A DNA stretch of 22,049 nucleotides from the NCBI GenBank assembly GCA_002424045.1, contig DIPH01000037.1, positions 1 through 22,049 on the forward strand, given 5' to 3'. Below the pieces are notes generated by a model. The model was not told the origin of the DNA. It worked only from the letters and a program-made list of their open reading frames with translations, and made no database searches. The stretch is from Firmicutes bacterium UBA5493 (GTDB lineage Bacteria; Bacillota; Limnochordia; Darwinibacteriales; Darwinibacteriaceae). A program made the translations under genes and the position numbers. Below, piece after piece: positions 14,451 to 21,843 of this stretch (its first letter is position 1; each line of letters opens with the position of its first letter).

Positions 14451-15740
14451 ATGAAAGAAACCCTGGATTATTGCGTACAGGTTCTGAATGAAAGGGGAGT
14501 TGACAAATTTCAGTGCTCCCTGGCGAACAAGAAGCAATATGAAATGAATCTGGAAGGCACCGCATTTTCCTTGATTCGCACGATTACCGATCATACTCTG
14601 AGCATCACCGTGATCAAAGATCAGCGCAAGGGCACTATCTTTGTGAACGGTGTCGATGAACAGTCGATACGAGCTGCTGTCGATACGGCTCTGGAGCTTT
14701 CCTCTACATCACAGCCAGACCCCGATTACGATATTTCACCGAAGCAAGATATGAGGGTATTCCAAAGAGGTCCCAAGGAGCCCGAGCCCGAGCGTATGTA
14801 TGAACTCCTGAAGGAGTACAGCCAAGAGGTACCAGCTCTTTTTCCCACGATCAAGCTCATGGAAACCACATTCATGCACACCCATTCTGTAACTCGGTTC
14901 GTCAATTCCAATGGGGTGGAATTTATGACGGATACGGGTGTGTATGAGCTGTCATCCATCTTTGCATCGAAGGACGGTGAGAAGTCAACTTCGTTCAACT
15001 ATTCTGGATTTTCCATGCGGGATCTAGAGAAATCATTGTTAGAACGGGGTTCTCTTAAGGTCCTTCTGCGTCAGTCGGAAGAACACTTGGAGGCCAGACC
15101 CTTTGCAGGTCATTTTGTAGGTGATGTAATCTTTACACCTGATTGCTTGAATGTGCTACTACACCTGTACGCCATGACGTTTTTAGGTGATAGCGCTCTG
15201 ATCGGAGGCACAAGCCCCTTTAAGAACAAGTTGGGTCAAAAAGTAGCAGATGACAAGCTCACGATTTCCTCCCAGCCAGTGTCAGAAGCCATGGCTTCAG
15301 GCTACTTTGTGACGCGTGATGGGTTTGCGGCAGATAATGTCACCCTCGTTGAGGAGGGCGTCCTGAAGAGCTTTTTGCTGAGCCAGTACGGTTCTAAAAA
15401 GACTGGTTTCGAAAGGGCGAAAAATGAAGGGCGTTGCTGGGTCGTAGAGCCCGGCGAGAAGAGTCTTACCGAGATGATTTCCCAAGTGGACCGGGGCCTA
15501 CTTGTGGCCAGGTATTCGGGGGGATCTCCGAGTTCCAACGGTGACTTTTCGGCTGTAGCCAAGAACAGCTACTACATTGAAAACGGGAAGATCATGTACC
15601 CTGTCACTGAAACAATGATAGCAGGCAATCTAGTCGACATACTTGCCAACGTGAAAGAGATCTCTTCGGAGCGTGTTGACTTTGGAGAGGGGCTCATTCC
15701 GTACCTATGGACAACAGGTGTAACAATTTCAGGTAAGTAG
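14451..15740 (+). CDS. tldE: TldE/PmbA-family metalloprotease partner subunit
   Basis: A 429-residue protein of the TldE/PmbA family, the non-catalytic half of the TldD/TldE heterodimer, which degrades unfolded peptides and matures some modified peptides. Family features: CSLANKKQYEMNLEG and TLSITVIKDQRKGTIFVNG near the N-terminus, RFVNSNGVEFM in the middle, FLLSQYGSKKTGFERAKNEG, and the end GNLVDILANVKEISSERVDFG, LIPYLWTTGVTISGK. There is no HExxxH, as expected. Start ATG 14451 lies one base after the tldD-fragment stop, with an AGGGGG SD. Length is normal and the frame intact. It would need a TldD from elsewhere in the genome to be active. Confidence 0.9.
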   Translation: MKETLDYCVQVLNERGVDKFQCSLANKKQYEMNLEGTAFSLIRTITDHTLSITVIKDQRKGTIFVNGVDEQSIRAAVDTALELSSTSQPDPDYDISPKQDMRVFQRGPKEPEPERMYELLKEYSQEVPALFPTIKLMETTFMHTHSVTRFVNSNGVEFMTDTGVYELSSIFASKDGEKSTSFNYSGFSMRDLEKSLLERGSLKVLLRQSEEHLEARPFAGHFVGDVIFTPDCLNVLLHLYAMTFLGDSALIGGTSPFKNKLGQKVADDKLTISSQPVSEAMASGYFVTRDGFAADNVTLVEEGVLKSFLLSQYGSKKTGFERAKNEGRCWVVEPGEKSLTEMISQVDRGLLVARYSGGSPSSNGDFSAVAKNSYYIENGKIMYPVTETMIAGNLVDILANVKEISSERVDFGEGLIPYLWTTGVTISGK

Positions 15741-15766
15741 AATCGGTGAACAATGGGTGATCAAAC

Positions 15767-15791
15767 CCCGCGGACCGCTAAGGTCTGCGGG
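15767..15791. other. GC-rich hairpin after tldE
   Basis: CCCGCGGACC (15767-15776), loop GCTAA, GGTCTGCGGG (15782-15791): a ten-base stem with one G-T and no T-run. It sits just before the intrinsic terminator and may help termination or protect the mRNA 3' end. Confidence 0.5.
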
Positions 15792-15811
15792 CTTCATGAC
15801 TGCATACATGC

Positions 15812-15847
15812 AAAAGCCCGGGCTCTCTGACATGCTCCCGGGCTTTT
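15812..15847. terminator. Intrinsic terminator downstream of tldE, usable on both strands
   Basis: AAAAGCCCGGG (15812-15822), a 14-base loop, CCCGGGCTTTT (15837-15847). The perfect stem with terminal A and T runs can end tldE transcription and also a minus-strand transcript coming from the decayed reading frame at 15850-16055. Confidence 0.85.
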
Positions 15848-15849
15848 CT

Positions 15850-16055
15850 TATGGCTGCATAATAGATCTTGCGACGTCTAAGGGATCCACATCTTCAGTT
15901 GTCTTTACAGTCATGTCGCCTTGCACTGTTTCCCAATCTGCATACTGGCGCTCCAGCAATGTCCAGCATAATCAGCTTTTGGGAGGTATTCTCGCCCTCT
16001 TGCAGAAGATGCTAAACAGGCGCGATGCCCTTTTCAAGCGGGAAATGTACATCTA
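15850..16055 (-). pseudogene. Possible decayed minus-strand gene between tldE and the zinc-ribbon gene
   Basis: On the minus strand, just before the shared terminator, the DNA reads ERQYADWETVQGDMTVKT then EDVDPLDVARSIMQP and a stop at about 15850. Further upstream in another frame it reads EGENTSQKLIMLDIAGAPV. This looks like the tail of a protein with a frameshift and missing 5' part, but I do not recognise a family and chance is possible. Otherwise the 15741-16077 interval holds only the two hairpins and the next gene's SD. Confidence 0.3.
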
Positions 16056-16077
16056 CGCTGTGTCGGGAGGAATCACT

Positions 16078-16500
16078 TTGAAATGGCAAGAATTTAAAGC
16101 TCGAGCAAAGATGGGCTTACAGAGATTTATGTACGGACGAAATGGCGTGGATCAGCTGACGATGCTTGTTTTAGTCTCCAGCGTTGTTGTCCTATTTGTG
16201 GCCAGTACCTTGAAAGTGCCCTGGCTGCAGCTTCTATACTATGCAGGCGTTCTTTATGCCCTTTATCGGGCTCTATCTCGGGACTTGGTCAGGCGTCGCA
16301 AGGAAAACTACCTTTTCTTACAGAAAACAAGAAGCGTCACCTCCTGGTTTCGAGTCCAAAAGCGAATCATTGGGGAGCGCAAAACCCATCGGCATTTTAA
16401 GTGTCCTAGCTGTAAGCAAAGGCTCCGAGTCCCCGTGGGGAAAGGGAAGATCACGATTACGTGCTCGAAATGTGGCGAGAAGTTTAGCCGGAAGAGTTGA
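16078..16500 (+). CDS. Small membrane protein with C-terminal zinc ribbon
   Basis: A 140-residue protein of unknown function. A basic N-terminus (KWQEFKARAKMGLQRFMYGRNG) precedes two hydrophobic segments (LVLVSSVVVLFVASTL and LLYYAGVLYALYRAL), an arginine-rich cytoplasmic linker, and a C-terminal zinc ribbon with CPSC and CSKC pairs around KQRLRVPVGKGKITIT. I recognise this as a common uncharacterised Bacillota protein type. The frame is open to 15757, but that part covers the terminator; GGGAGG (16065-16070) seven bases before TTG 16078 sets the start. It stands alone between two terminators. Confidence 0.8.
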   Translation: MKWQEFKARAKMGLQRFMYGRNGVDQLTMLVLVSSVVVLFVASTLKVPWLQLLYYAGVLYALYRALSRDLVRRRKENYLFLQKTRSVTSWFRVQKRIIGERKTHRHFKCPSCKQRLRVPVGKGKITITCSKCGEKFSRKS

Positions 16501-16559
16501 AGGAGCTTGTATTTTTCTATACTGGAAAACTAACTGAACACCATTTGAACAGCACTTAG

Positions 16560-16583
16560 CACCTTGGATATCCAAGGTGTTTT
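16560..16583 (+). terminator. Intrinsic terminator after the zinc-ribbon gene
   Basis: The palindrome CACCTTGGATATCCAAGGTG (16560-16579), seven or more stem pairs around GATATC, is followed by TTTTAATTT. Confidence 0.8.
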
Positions 16584-16610
16584 AATTTGCCTTTTCTTTA
16601 TATTTTCTTA

Positions 16611-16640
16611 TTGACAATAGTGTGCATGGCACACTATAAT
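16611..16640 (+). promoter_or_regulatory. padR promoter with an overlapping repressor operator
   Basis: TTGACA (16611-16616) and TATAAT (16635-16640) are perfect SigA boxes 18 bases apart. The spacer is almost filled by a perfect nine-base inverted repeat, ATAGTGTGC (16617-16625), ATG, GCACACTAT (16629-16637), which also covers the start of the -10 box. This is where an autorepressing PadR dimer would block RNA polymerase. Confidence 0.85.
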
Positions 16641-16659
16641 GAATCTGGAGTTGATATGG

Positions 16660-17028
16660 ATGACAGATGAAATGATGAAAGAGATCCTCGGGGGTCTAAC
16701 GCAGGAACTACGGCGGGGAGTGGTGGTGCTTGCAGTTTTGAGCCAGCTCCATGAACCGCAGTATGGATACTCGTTGGTGTCGAAGCTCGCGGAGATGGAT
16801 TTTCCCATCGAAGCCGGGACATTATACCCCTTGTTTCGCAGGCTCGAAAAGCAAGGTCTCTTAGAGAGTCTGTGGGATACCAACGAATCTAGACCACGCA
16901 AGTACTACAGACTAAGCCCCATGGGCAAAGATGTCTATGACCAGCTTTGCGAAGAATGGTCCCAGATGGTAATTAGCATTGGAAATTTACTAAAAAGTGA
17001 AGAAGGCGAAAAGGATGGAAACAGTTGA
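16660..17028 (+). CDS. PadR-family transcriptional repressor
   Basis: A 122-residue winged-helix repressor. PadR hallmarks: ELRRGVVVLAVLSQL, YGYSLVSKLAEMDFPIEAGTLYPLFRRLEKQGLLES and RPRKYYRLSPMGK, with a short C-terminal dimerisation helix. The frame opens at 16639, but that ATG lies within the -10 box, so ATG 16660 after TGGAG (16646-16650) is chosen. The predicted leader is only about 13 bases. It overlaps the HAAS gene by 14 bases. The ligand is unknown; HAAS-linked PadR proteins often answer to envelope or drug stress. The operator in its own promoter suggests autoregulation. Confidence 0.9.
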   Translation: MTDEMMKEILGGLTQELRRGVVVLAVLSQLHEPQYGYSLVSKLAEMDFPIEAGTLYPLFRRLEKQGLLESLWDTNESRPRKYYRLSPMGKDVYDQLCEEWSQMVISIGNLLKSEEGEKDGNS

Positions 17029-18028
17029 ACGTTACATCTATGCGGTAACCCGCAGGTTACCTGAGAAGGCAAGGGCGGACGTGGAACTTGAACTTAGGGG
17101 ACTGATTGAGGATCTTCTAGAAGAGAGACTCCAGGGGAAAAAAGCGAGTAAGGATGATGTAAACGAAGTGCTTATGGAGCTTGGGAATCCAGAGGACTTA
17201 GCCAAGGAATATGGCGGAAAACCGCAATACTTGATTGGGCCTAGACTATTCGATTCTTACTTCAAGGTACTAAAGCTCGTTGGTTCTATAGTTTTAGCCC
17301 TGGTAGAGCTCGTAGTGGTAATTAAGGCCTTCATGGCCCCCATGGGTATCGTAGCCTTCATTATCGAGTTCTTAGGTACTTTGTTTGAAGCCGGGATTCA
17401 AGTATTTGTCTGGGTCACGCTGGTCTTCGCGGGCGTTGAGTACTTTGGCCAAGATGATCTAGGGGGGTCTGCGAAGGAGTGGACACCTGCTCTTTTGCCT
17501 GAAATTCCGGATCAGAAAAGACAGATTCCCATGAGCGAGTCGCTTGTGGGCATTGGACTTTCCATCTTGTTTTTGGTCATGTACATTATGCCTCAGCGCT
17601 TTAGTGTCATTCAGGTGGCAGGATCTTCAACAACTGTAATTCCCATTGTGAATCAAGAGATGATCCCGCGGTTTTTGCCACTTTTCATTGCGTTTGCGGG
17701 AGTCACGATCTTCAAAGAGGTTTGGAAGCTCGCGAAAAGAGTTTGGAGCGGCGAGGTCGCAGTTGTAAACCTGATCTGCAATGGTATAGCCATTGTCCTA
17801 GCATACCTTCTCTTCGCTAATCCAGAGTTTTGGAACCCGGGTTTCATCGAGCAGGTACTTGAGGCCAACGTAAGTTCTGCTACTGGAATCTTGCAGACCC
17901 TATGGCCCCTCGTGACCACGCGGTTTATCTATGTGATTGTAATCGCTTACGTCATCGACGCTCTATCAGCGCTTTACCGTGGGTTCTCCATTCATGACAA
18001 GGGAGCAAGGAGAAAATTGCACGACTGA
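17015..18028 (+). CDS. HAAS-domain membrane protein paired with PadR
   Basis: A 337-residue protein. The first 75 residues form the helical HAAS domain (METVERYIYAVTRRLPEKARADVELELRGLIEDLLEER, then a GNPEDLAKEYGGKP end), which in Bacillota is nearly always encoded next to a PadR regulator and is thought to act with it. The rest is a multi-pass membrane region with about five to seven hydrophobic segments (e.g. VGSIVLALVELVVVIKAF, LSILFLVMYIMP, LICNGIAIVLAYLLF, RFIYVIVIAYVIDALSALY). ATG 17015 has AGAAGG eight bases upstream; the longer frame from GTG 16997 lies deeper in padR. Probably the sensor or effector arm of the PadR unit; the signal is unknown. Confidence 0.85.
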   Translation: METVERYIYAVTRRLPEKARADVELELRGLIEDLLEERLQGKKASKDDVNEVLMELGNPEDLAKEYGGKPQYLIGPRLFDSYFKVLKLVGSIVLALVELVVVIKAFMAPMGIVAFIIEFLGTLFEAGIQVFVWVTLVFAGVEYFGQDDLGGSAKEWTPALLPEIPDQKRQIPMSESLVGIGLSILFLVMYIMPQRFSVIQVAGSSTTVIPIVNQEMIPRFLPLFIAFAGVTIFKEVWKLAKRVWSGEVAVVNLICNGIAIVLAYLLFANPEFWNPGFIEQVLEANVSSATGILQTLWPLVTTRFIYVIVIAYVIDALSALYRGFSIHDKGARRKLHD

Positions 18029-18069
18029 TTGACGGACGAAATTCGCACACAATGGGAGGAGGGTGCATT

Positions 18070-19200
18070 ATGCTTACAATGATTGAGAATGTGCACGTCT
18101 ATGACCCGGAGGATCTTGGGGTCAATGATATCGTTTTATGTTATGATAAAATTGTGGAAATAGGAAAAGGGCTCTTTGCCTCCTATCCAAAGGCTAAACG
18201 AATAGAGGGTAAGGGCCTGATGGCCACCGCAGGCTTCATCGATCAGCATGTTCACGTCACAGGTGGAGGAGGCGAGGGGAGTTTTAGAACCCGCGTCCCC
18301 GAACTCAAATTTACCGATTGTATACGGGCTGGTGTAACAACCTTGGTGGGAGTACTTGGAACGGACGGAATCACTCGTAGCGTGGAGAACATAGTGGCCA
18401 AAACAAAGGCACTAAATGAAGAAGGAATTACCGCCTATTGTCTCACAGGATCCTATGAATATCCCACGATCACCTTAACGGGAGATGTGAAAAAGGATAT
18501 CGCCTTCATTAAAGAGGTCTTAGGTGTTAAGGTAGCCCTCTCTGACCACCGCTGTTCAAATTTGACCAAAGAAGAGTTGATCAGACTGGTCAGTGATGTG
18601 CGCATGGCGTCTCTCATTAGCGGGAAACCGGGATTGGTTACCATCCATATGGGCCGTGGAAAGCAGAACCTCAATATGATTTTCGAGATTCTAGAAGAGA
18701 CAGATCTGCCCATTAAGCACTTTAGGCCAACCCATGTGGGAAAATTAGGGGAGTCGGCAATTCGATTCGCCAAAATGGGTGGATATATAGACTTTACGGC
18801 CAGCACGAACCCAAGCGGCGCTGCAAGGGATATCATTGAAGCCACCCAGGCGGGCATCCCACTTGAACGGATGACACTTAGTTCCGATGCCAATGGTAGC
18901 CTTCCTAAGTGGAACGACAAAAATGAGATGATCGGAATCGTGGCCGCATCCATGATATCCTTACATAATGTCCTCAAAGAACTAATTCAGGTAGAAAAGA
19001 TGGAAGTGGCAGAGGCCCTCCGCTTGGCGACCACAAATGTGTCCCAGGCTCTGGAATTACACGAAAGCAAGGGTAAACTCCAGGCGGGCTACGATGCAGA
19101 CATCCTCTTGCTGGATAGAGACTTCAATCTCGACACTGTCATCGCTCGAGGTCGACTCTTGATGCAAAGAGGCGAGCTGCAAGTCCAGGATACCTATTAG
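18070..19200 (+). CDS. iadA: Isoaspartyl dipeptidase (beta-aspartyl-peptidase)
   Basis: A 376-residue amidohydrolase that cleaves beta-aspartyl dipeptides left from damaged proteins. The binuclear-metal ligands are visible: H60 and H62 in FIDQHVHVTGGGGE, bridging (carbamylated) K154 in VLGVKVALSDHR, His in VTIHMGRG, His in RPTHVGK and D273 in SSDANGS. The substrate-binding GGGGEGSF loop is typical of IadA. The frame opens at 18052, but AGGAGGGTG (18057-18065) points to ATG 18070. It lies 41 bases after the HAAS gene without an obvious terminator, so it may be co-transcribed with padR-HAAS, and it ends before a terminator. Confidence 0.93.
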   Translation: MLTMIENVHVYDPEDLGVNDIVLCYDKIVEIGKGLFASYPKAKRIEGKGLMATAGFIDQHVHVTGGGGEGSFRTRVPELKFTDCIRAGVTTLVGVLGTDGITRSVENIVAKTKALNEEGITAYCLTGSYEYPTITLTGDVKKDIAFIKEVLGVKVALSDHRCSNLTKEELIRLVSDVRMASLISGKPGLVTIHMGRGKQNLNMIFEILEETDLPIKHFRPTHVGKLGESAIRFAKMGGYIDFTASTNPSGAARDIIEATQAGIPLERMTLSSDANGSLPKWNDKNEMIGIVAASMISLHNVLKELIQVEKMEVAEALRLATTNVSQALELHESKGKLQAGYDADILLLDRDFNLDTVIARGRLLMQRGELQVQDTY

Positions 19201-19253
19201 TTCTGGCCCTGGCTATCCAAAAAACCGTGAAGCCACCTGCAGTTTTTGCGTAC

Positions 19254-19277
19254 AAACCCCTGGTCCTCCGGGGTTTT
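19254..19277 (+). terminator. Intrinsic terminator after iadA
   Basis: AAACCCC (19254-19260) and GGGGTTTT (19270-19277) enclose a short loop with an extra GG/CC pair, ending in four T residues. It separates iadA from the ECF cassette. Confidence 0.75.
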
Positions 19278-19289
19278 CCATCCATCCAG

Positions 19290-19364
19290 CCCTGTTATAT
19301 TGGAATTCATCGAGGGCCAGGCCCCTTGAAGGAGATTTTACTTCTGAGGGGAAGGTTAACAGGG
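19290..19364 (+). promoter_or_regulatory. Structured 5' leader of the ECF cassette, possible riboswitch
   Basis: CCCTGTTA (19290-19297) pairs perfectly with TAACAGGG (19357-19364), closing a 59-base interior that contains CCCCT (19322-19326) pairing with AGGGG (19347-19351). AGGG at 19313-19316 could pair with the same CCCCT instead, giving two exclusive folds. A closing stem around branched structure just upstream of a transporter is how riboswitches look. I could not match the TPP, cobalamin, FMN, folate or preQ1 consensus by eye. Confidence 0.45.
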
Positions 19365-19421
19365 ATGTATTGAGCTTAAAAGCCTAAAGAGACAAGAAAG
19401 GGATTGAAAGGGTAAGTTATC

Positions 19422-19967
19422 ATGGAAAATAAATCAAGCCGACGTTTCAGACTTGCGGATTATGTCATCCTCGCTATGCTAGCGGCCATGGGGATAGCTA
19501 GCAAAACGATTATCGTCCCTTTGGCCCAGGCCATTACAGGGCCCCTCTTTATTCCCGGAGGGGTTGTGGCCGGGGGATTTTTCATGATGTTTCTGATCCT
19601 CGGTACAGCCCTCACCGGAAAACTCGGTGCGGCACTTTTGGTCTCTTTAATCCAAGCAGTCCTAGTCACAATTACCGGGACCTTCGGCTCCCATGGGGCG
19701 GCCAGTCTTGTGACCTATGCTCTCCCAGGACTTGCTGTGGAAGGGTGGTTTTTCCTCAGCAAACACCGCGGCTGCTGCCGCCTCTGCTGTTTTGTCGGAG
19801 GCATGGTGGCCAATATGGCAGGGACCTTCGCGGTCAACTTCGCCATCTTTAACCTATCATTCACTCCACTAATGCTATCTATTGCGGTCGCAGCCCTTTC
19901 TGGGGGGCTCGGCGGTCTTGTGGCTAGCAGTGTGGTACGCAATCTGAAGAAGCTGGACATATTGTAG
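19422..19967 (+). CDS. ECF transporter substrate-binding S component
   Basis: A 181-residue hydrophobic protein with about five to six membrane helices, the size and layout of an S component that binds a vitamin, metal or other micronutrient and docks on the EcfA/EcfA'/T module. Recognisable parts: LADYVILAMLAAMGIASKTIIVPLAQAITGP, the glycine-rich IPGGVVAGGFFMMFLILG, and a last helix before NLKKLDIL. An unusual CCRLCC cluster lies in a loop near residue 120. SD GAAAGGG (19406-19412) precedes ATG 19422. It opens a cassette with its own ATPases and T protein (group I arrangement). The substrate cannot be deduced. Confidence 0.82.
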   Translation: MENKSSRRFRLADYVILAMLAAMGIASKTIIVPLAQAITGPLFIPGGVVAGGFFMMFLILGTALTGKLGAALLVSLIQAVLVTITGTFGSHGAASLVTYALPGLAVEGWFFLSKHRGCCRLCCFVGGMVANMAGTFAVNFAIFNLSFTPLMLSIAVAALSGGLGGLVASSVVRNLKKLDIL

Positions 19968-19985
19968 CCTAAAGGGGGATCCGAG

Positions 19986-20516
19986 ATGGTCAAGAAATTG
20001 GGGAAAGAGACTCTAGGAATCCTAGTCGTAATTGCGGTTCTTGTTGTTGTGGTGGTTGTCTTTGCCTATCTAAATGCGGGAGATCTCGACCGCAAAAGGG
20101 ACTTAGAGACAAGTGCAGAGTTTGTTCTGATCTACGGTGACAAAGAACATCGCGTGAGTAGGGAGGATATCGTAGCCCTAGGCCCTGTGGAATTTTCCAC
20201 AGTGATGCGGACGAGCACGACTGGCCCCGCCAGCGTCACCTTTACCGGCGTGGAGCTTAGGACGGTTTTAGAAGAATACAAGGTCGATATCCAAGCAGAC
20301 TCAACCATCGAGGTTAAGGCCTTAGACGGCTATGCTTCTGCCATACAAGGGGAAGAAGTCCTCGAGCACAAAAACGTGTATATCACCATAGCGATGAATG
20401 GGGAACCTTTAAAACCTAAGAGCGAAGGCGGCTTAGGCCCCTATTACCTGGTGATTCGAAATGGAGAATTCTCCCAGCGTTGGGTGAAGTTTATGGAGGA
20501 GATTATTGTCCGGTGA
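19986..20516 (+). CDS. Membrane-anchored protein with a molybdopterin-oxidoreductase-like (SUOX-fold) domain
   Basis: A 176-residue protein with an N-terminal membrane anchor (about residues 9-30, LGILVVIAVLVVVVVVFAYL) and an outward-facing domain. The domain resembles small members of the oxidoreductase molybdopterin-binding family: FTGVELRTVLEEYKVD, IEVKALDGYASAIQGEEVL, YITIAMNGEPLKPKSEGGLGPYYLVI and a final SQRWVKFMEEIIV. It has no cysteine at all, so the usual Mo-ligand Cys is absent and redox activity is unlikely. It sits between the S component and the ATPases, so a role as an extracytoplasmic accessory or ligand-handling subunit is inferred. AAAGGGGGAT precedes ATG 19986. Confidence 0.72.
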   Translation: MVKKLGKETLGILVVIAVLVVVVVVFAYLNAGDLDRKRDLETSAEFVLIYGDKEHRVSREDIVALGPVEFSTVMRTSTTGPASVTFTGVELRTVLEEYKVDIQADSTIEVKALDGYASAIQGEEVLEHKNVYITIAMNGEPLKPKSEGGLGPYYLVIRNGEFSQRWVKFMEEIIVR

Positions 20517-21187
20517 AAGCTCTAGAAGGACGCCAGATCAGCTTTTCATATGCCGGGGGTAAAACCCTGTTCAGCCAGGTCAATGTCCATGTCAAAAATG
20601 GTGAATGCGTCATCTTAAGAGGCCCGTCTGGTTCGGGCAAGACCACCTTGTGCAACATTCTAGCAGGGATTATACCGCGCTCGATTTCAGGTGAACTAAG
20701 GGGAGATGTCTTGCTTTTCGGGGAGAATCTGCGCACACTTTCTTTAGCCACCGTGGTGCAGAAGGTTGGGATCCTGTTTCAAAATCCCGACTCCCAGCTC
20801 TTTTTCCCCACGGTGGAAGATGAGATTGCCTTTGGACCAGAAAACCTGTGTCTTTCTAGAGAAGAAATCGGGCTCCGCATTGAACAAGCTCTAGATACTG
20901 TACAAATGGGCTCCTATCGTCTAATGGAAACAGAAACCCTTTCCCATGGCCAAAAACAGCGCATTGCTTTGGCCGCAGTCCTTGCTCTGCAGCCTCAAAT
21001 TCTCATCCTTGACGAGGCCTTTTCGCAGCTAGACACAGGCTCTACCCATCTGGTAAAGGGGATTATTAGACAACAAAAAGAACTGGGACATGCCATTTTT
21101 ATGGTGGAAAACAGCGAGGAACATTTACACCTTGTGGACCGTGTCTATGAACTCCAAGACGGACAGACGCGGGAGGTGGTCTTGTGA
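20513..21187 (+). CDS. ECF transporter ATP-binding subunit 1
   Basis: A 224-residue ABC ATPase that drives the ECF transporter. Walker A GPSGSGKTT, Q-loop FQNPDSQLFFPTVEDEIAFGPENL (the QNPDxQ form typical of EcfA), signature LSHGQKQRIALA (H replacing the usual second G), Walker B ILILDEAFSQLD, and a His-less switch region around MVENSEEH. The frame opens at 20480, but GTG 20513, overlapping the preceding stop as GTGA, fits the family N-terminus (KALEGRQISFSY). GGAGGA at 20495-20500 is the nearest SD. Confidence 0.9.
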   Translation: MKALEGRQISFSYAGGKTLFSQVNVHVKNGECVILRGPSGSGKTTLCNILAGIIPRSISGELRGDVLLFGENLRTLSLATVVQKVGILFQNPDSQLFFPTVEDEIAFGPENLCLSREEIGLRIEQALDTVQMGSYRLMETETLSHGQKQRIALAAVLALQPQILILDEAFSQLDTGSTHLVKGIIRQQKELGHAIFMVENSEEHLHLVDRVYELQDGQTREVVL

Positions 21188-21843
21188 CTGCAGCCATAGC
21201 CCTTTCTGATCTTGTCTTTCGCTATGGAAGGGGAAACTTCATACTATCCTGCCCACATCTCCCCTTTGCCCAAGGCGAGCTGAGCTTGATTACCGGGCCC
21301 AATGGCAGTGGCAAGACCACTCTCTCTAAGTTAATGTGCGGTATCTTAAGGCCTGCCCAGGGCGAAGTGCGCCTCTTCGGCCGATCCGCTGCAACCCTCT
21401 CTCTTGGAGAAATAGGCGGCCAGATAGGCTACCTCTTTCAAGACCCGTCCCGCCAGCTCTTTGCCGGAACGGTGTGGAAAGAGATGACCTTCGCCAGTGA
21501 TCTTTTGGGCGAAGAACAAACATCCAGCGCTGAAAAGGCCCTTGAGCTCCTCGAACGCTTTGGCCTGGCAGCCCTGAAGGAACGGAGCGTTTACTACCTC
21601 AGCGGAGGCGAAAAGCAAAGGCTCGCCATTTGCACTATTCTTATGGGCGGGGCGAAGTTTTTGATCCTTGATGAGCCTACCGTCGGTCTAGACAGGAAGA
21701 ACCGGGAGATTCTCTACGGAATACTCGATGATCTCCTTGCGGAGGGTAGGGGTCTAGCTGTGATCACCCATGAGAACGAGCTGATAGAGCGCTTTTCTCG
21801 AGCCCGACTGATCAAGTTGGAAAATGGGCAGGTGACCCCATGA
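21184..21843 (+). CDS. ECF transporter ATP-binding subunit 2
   Basis: A 219-residue ABC ATPase, partner of the preceding one. Walker A GPNGSGKTT, Q-loop LFQDPSRQLFAGTVWKEM, a canonical signature LSGGEKQRLAI, Walker B FLILDEPTVGLD, and H-switch AVITHENELI. The H-switch His is present here while the first ATPase seems to lack one, so the dimer is probably asymmetric. It starts at GTG 21184 with a GTGA overlap, and GGGAGG lies a few bases upstream. Confidence 0.92.
   Translation: MTAAIALSDLVFRYGRGNFILSCPHLPFAQGELSLITGPNGSGKTTLSKLMCGILRPAQGEVRLFGRSAATLSLGEIGGQIGYLFQDPSRQLFAGTVWKEMTFASDLLGEEQTSSAEKALELLERFGLAALKERSVYYLSGGEKQRLAICTILMGGAKFLILDEPTVGLDRKNREILYGILDDLLAEGRGLAVITHENELIERFSRARLIKLENGQVTP

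Noticed and set aside
15757..16077. N-terminal 107-codon extension of the zinc-ribbon protein
   Set aside because: It would translate through two hairpins including an intrinsic terminator; TTG 16078 has a good SD and matches the usual protein length.
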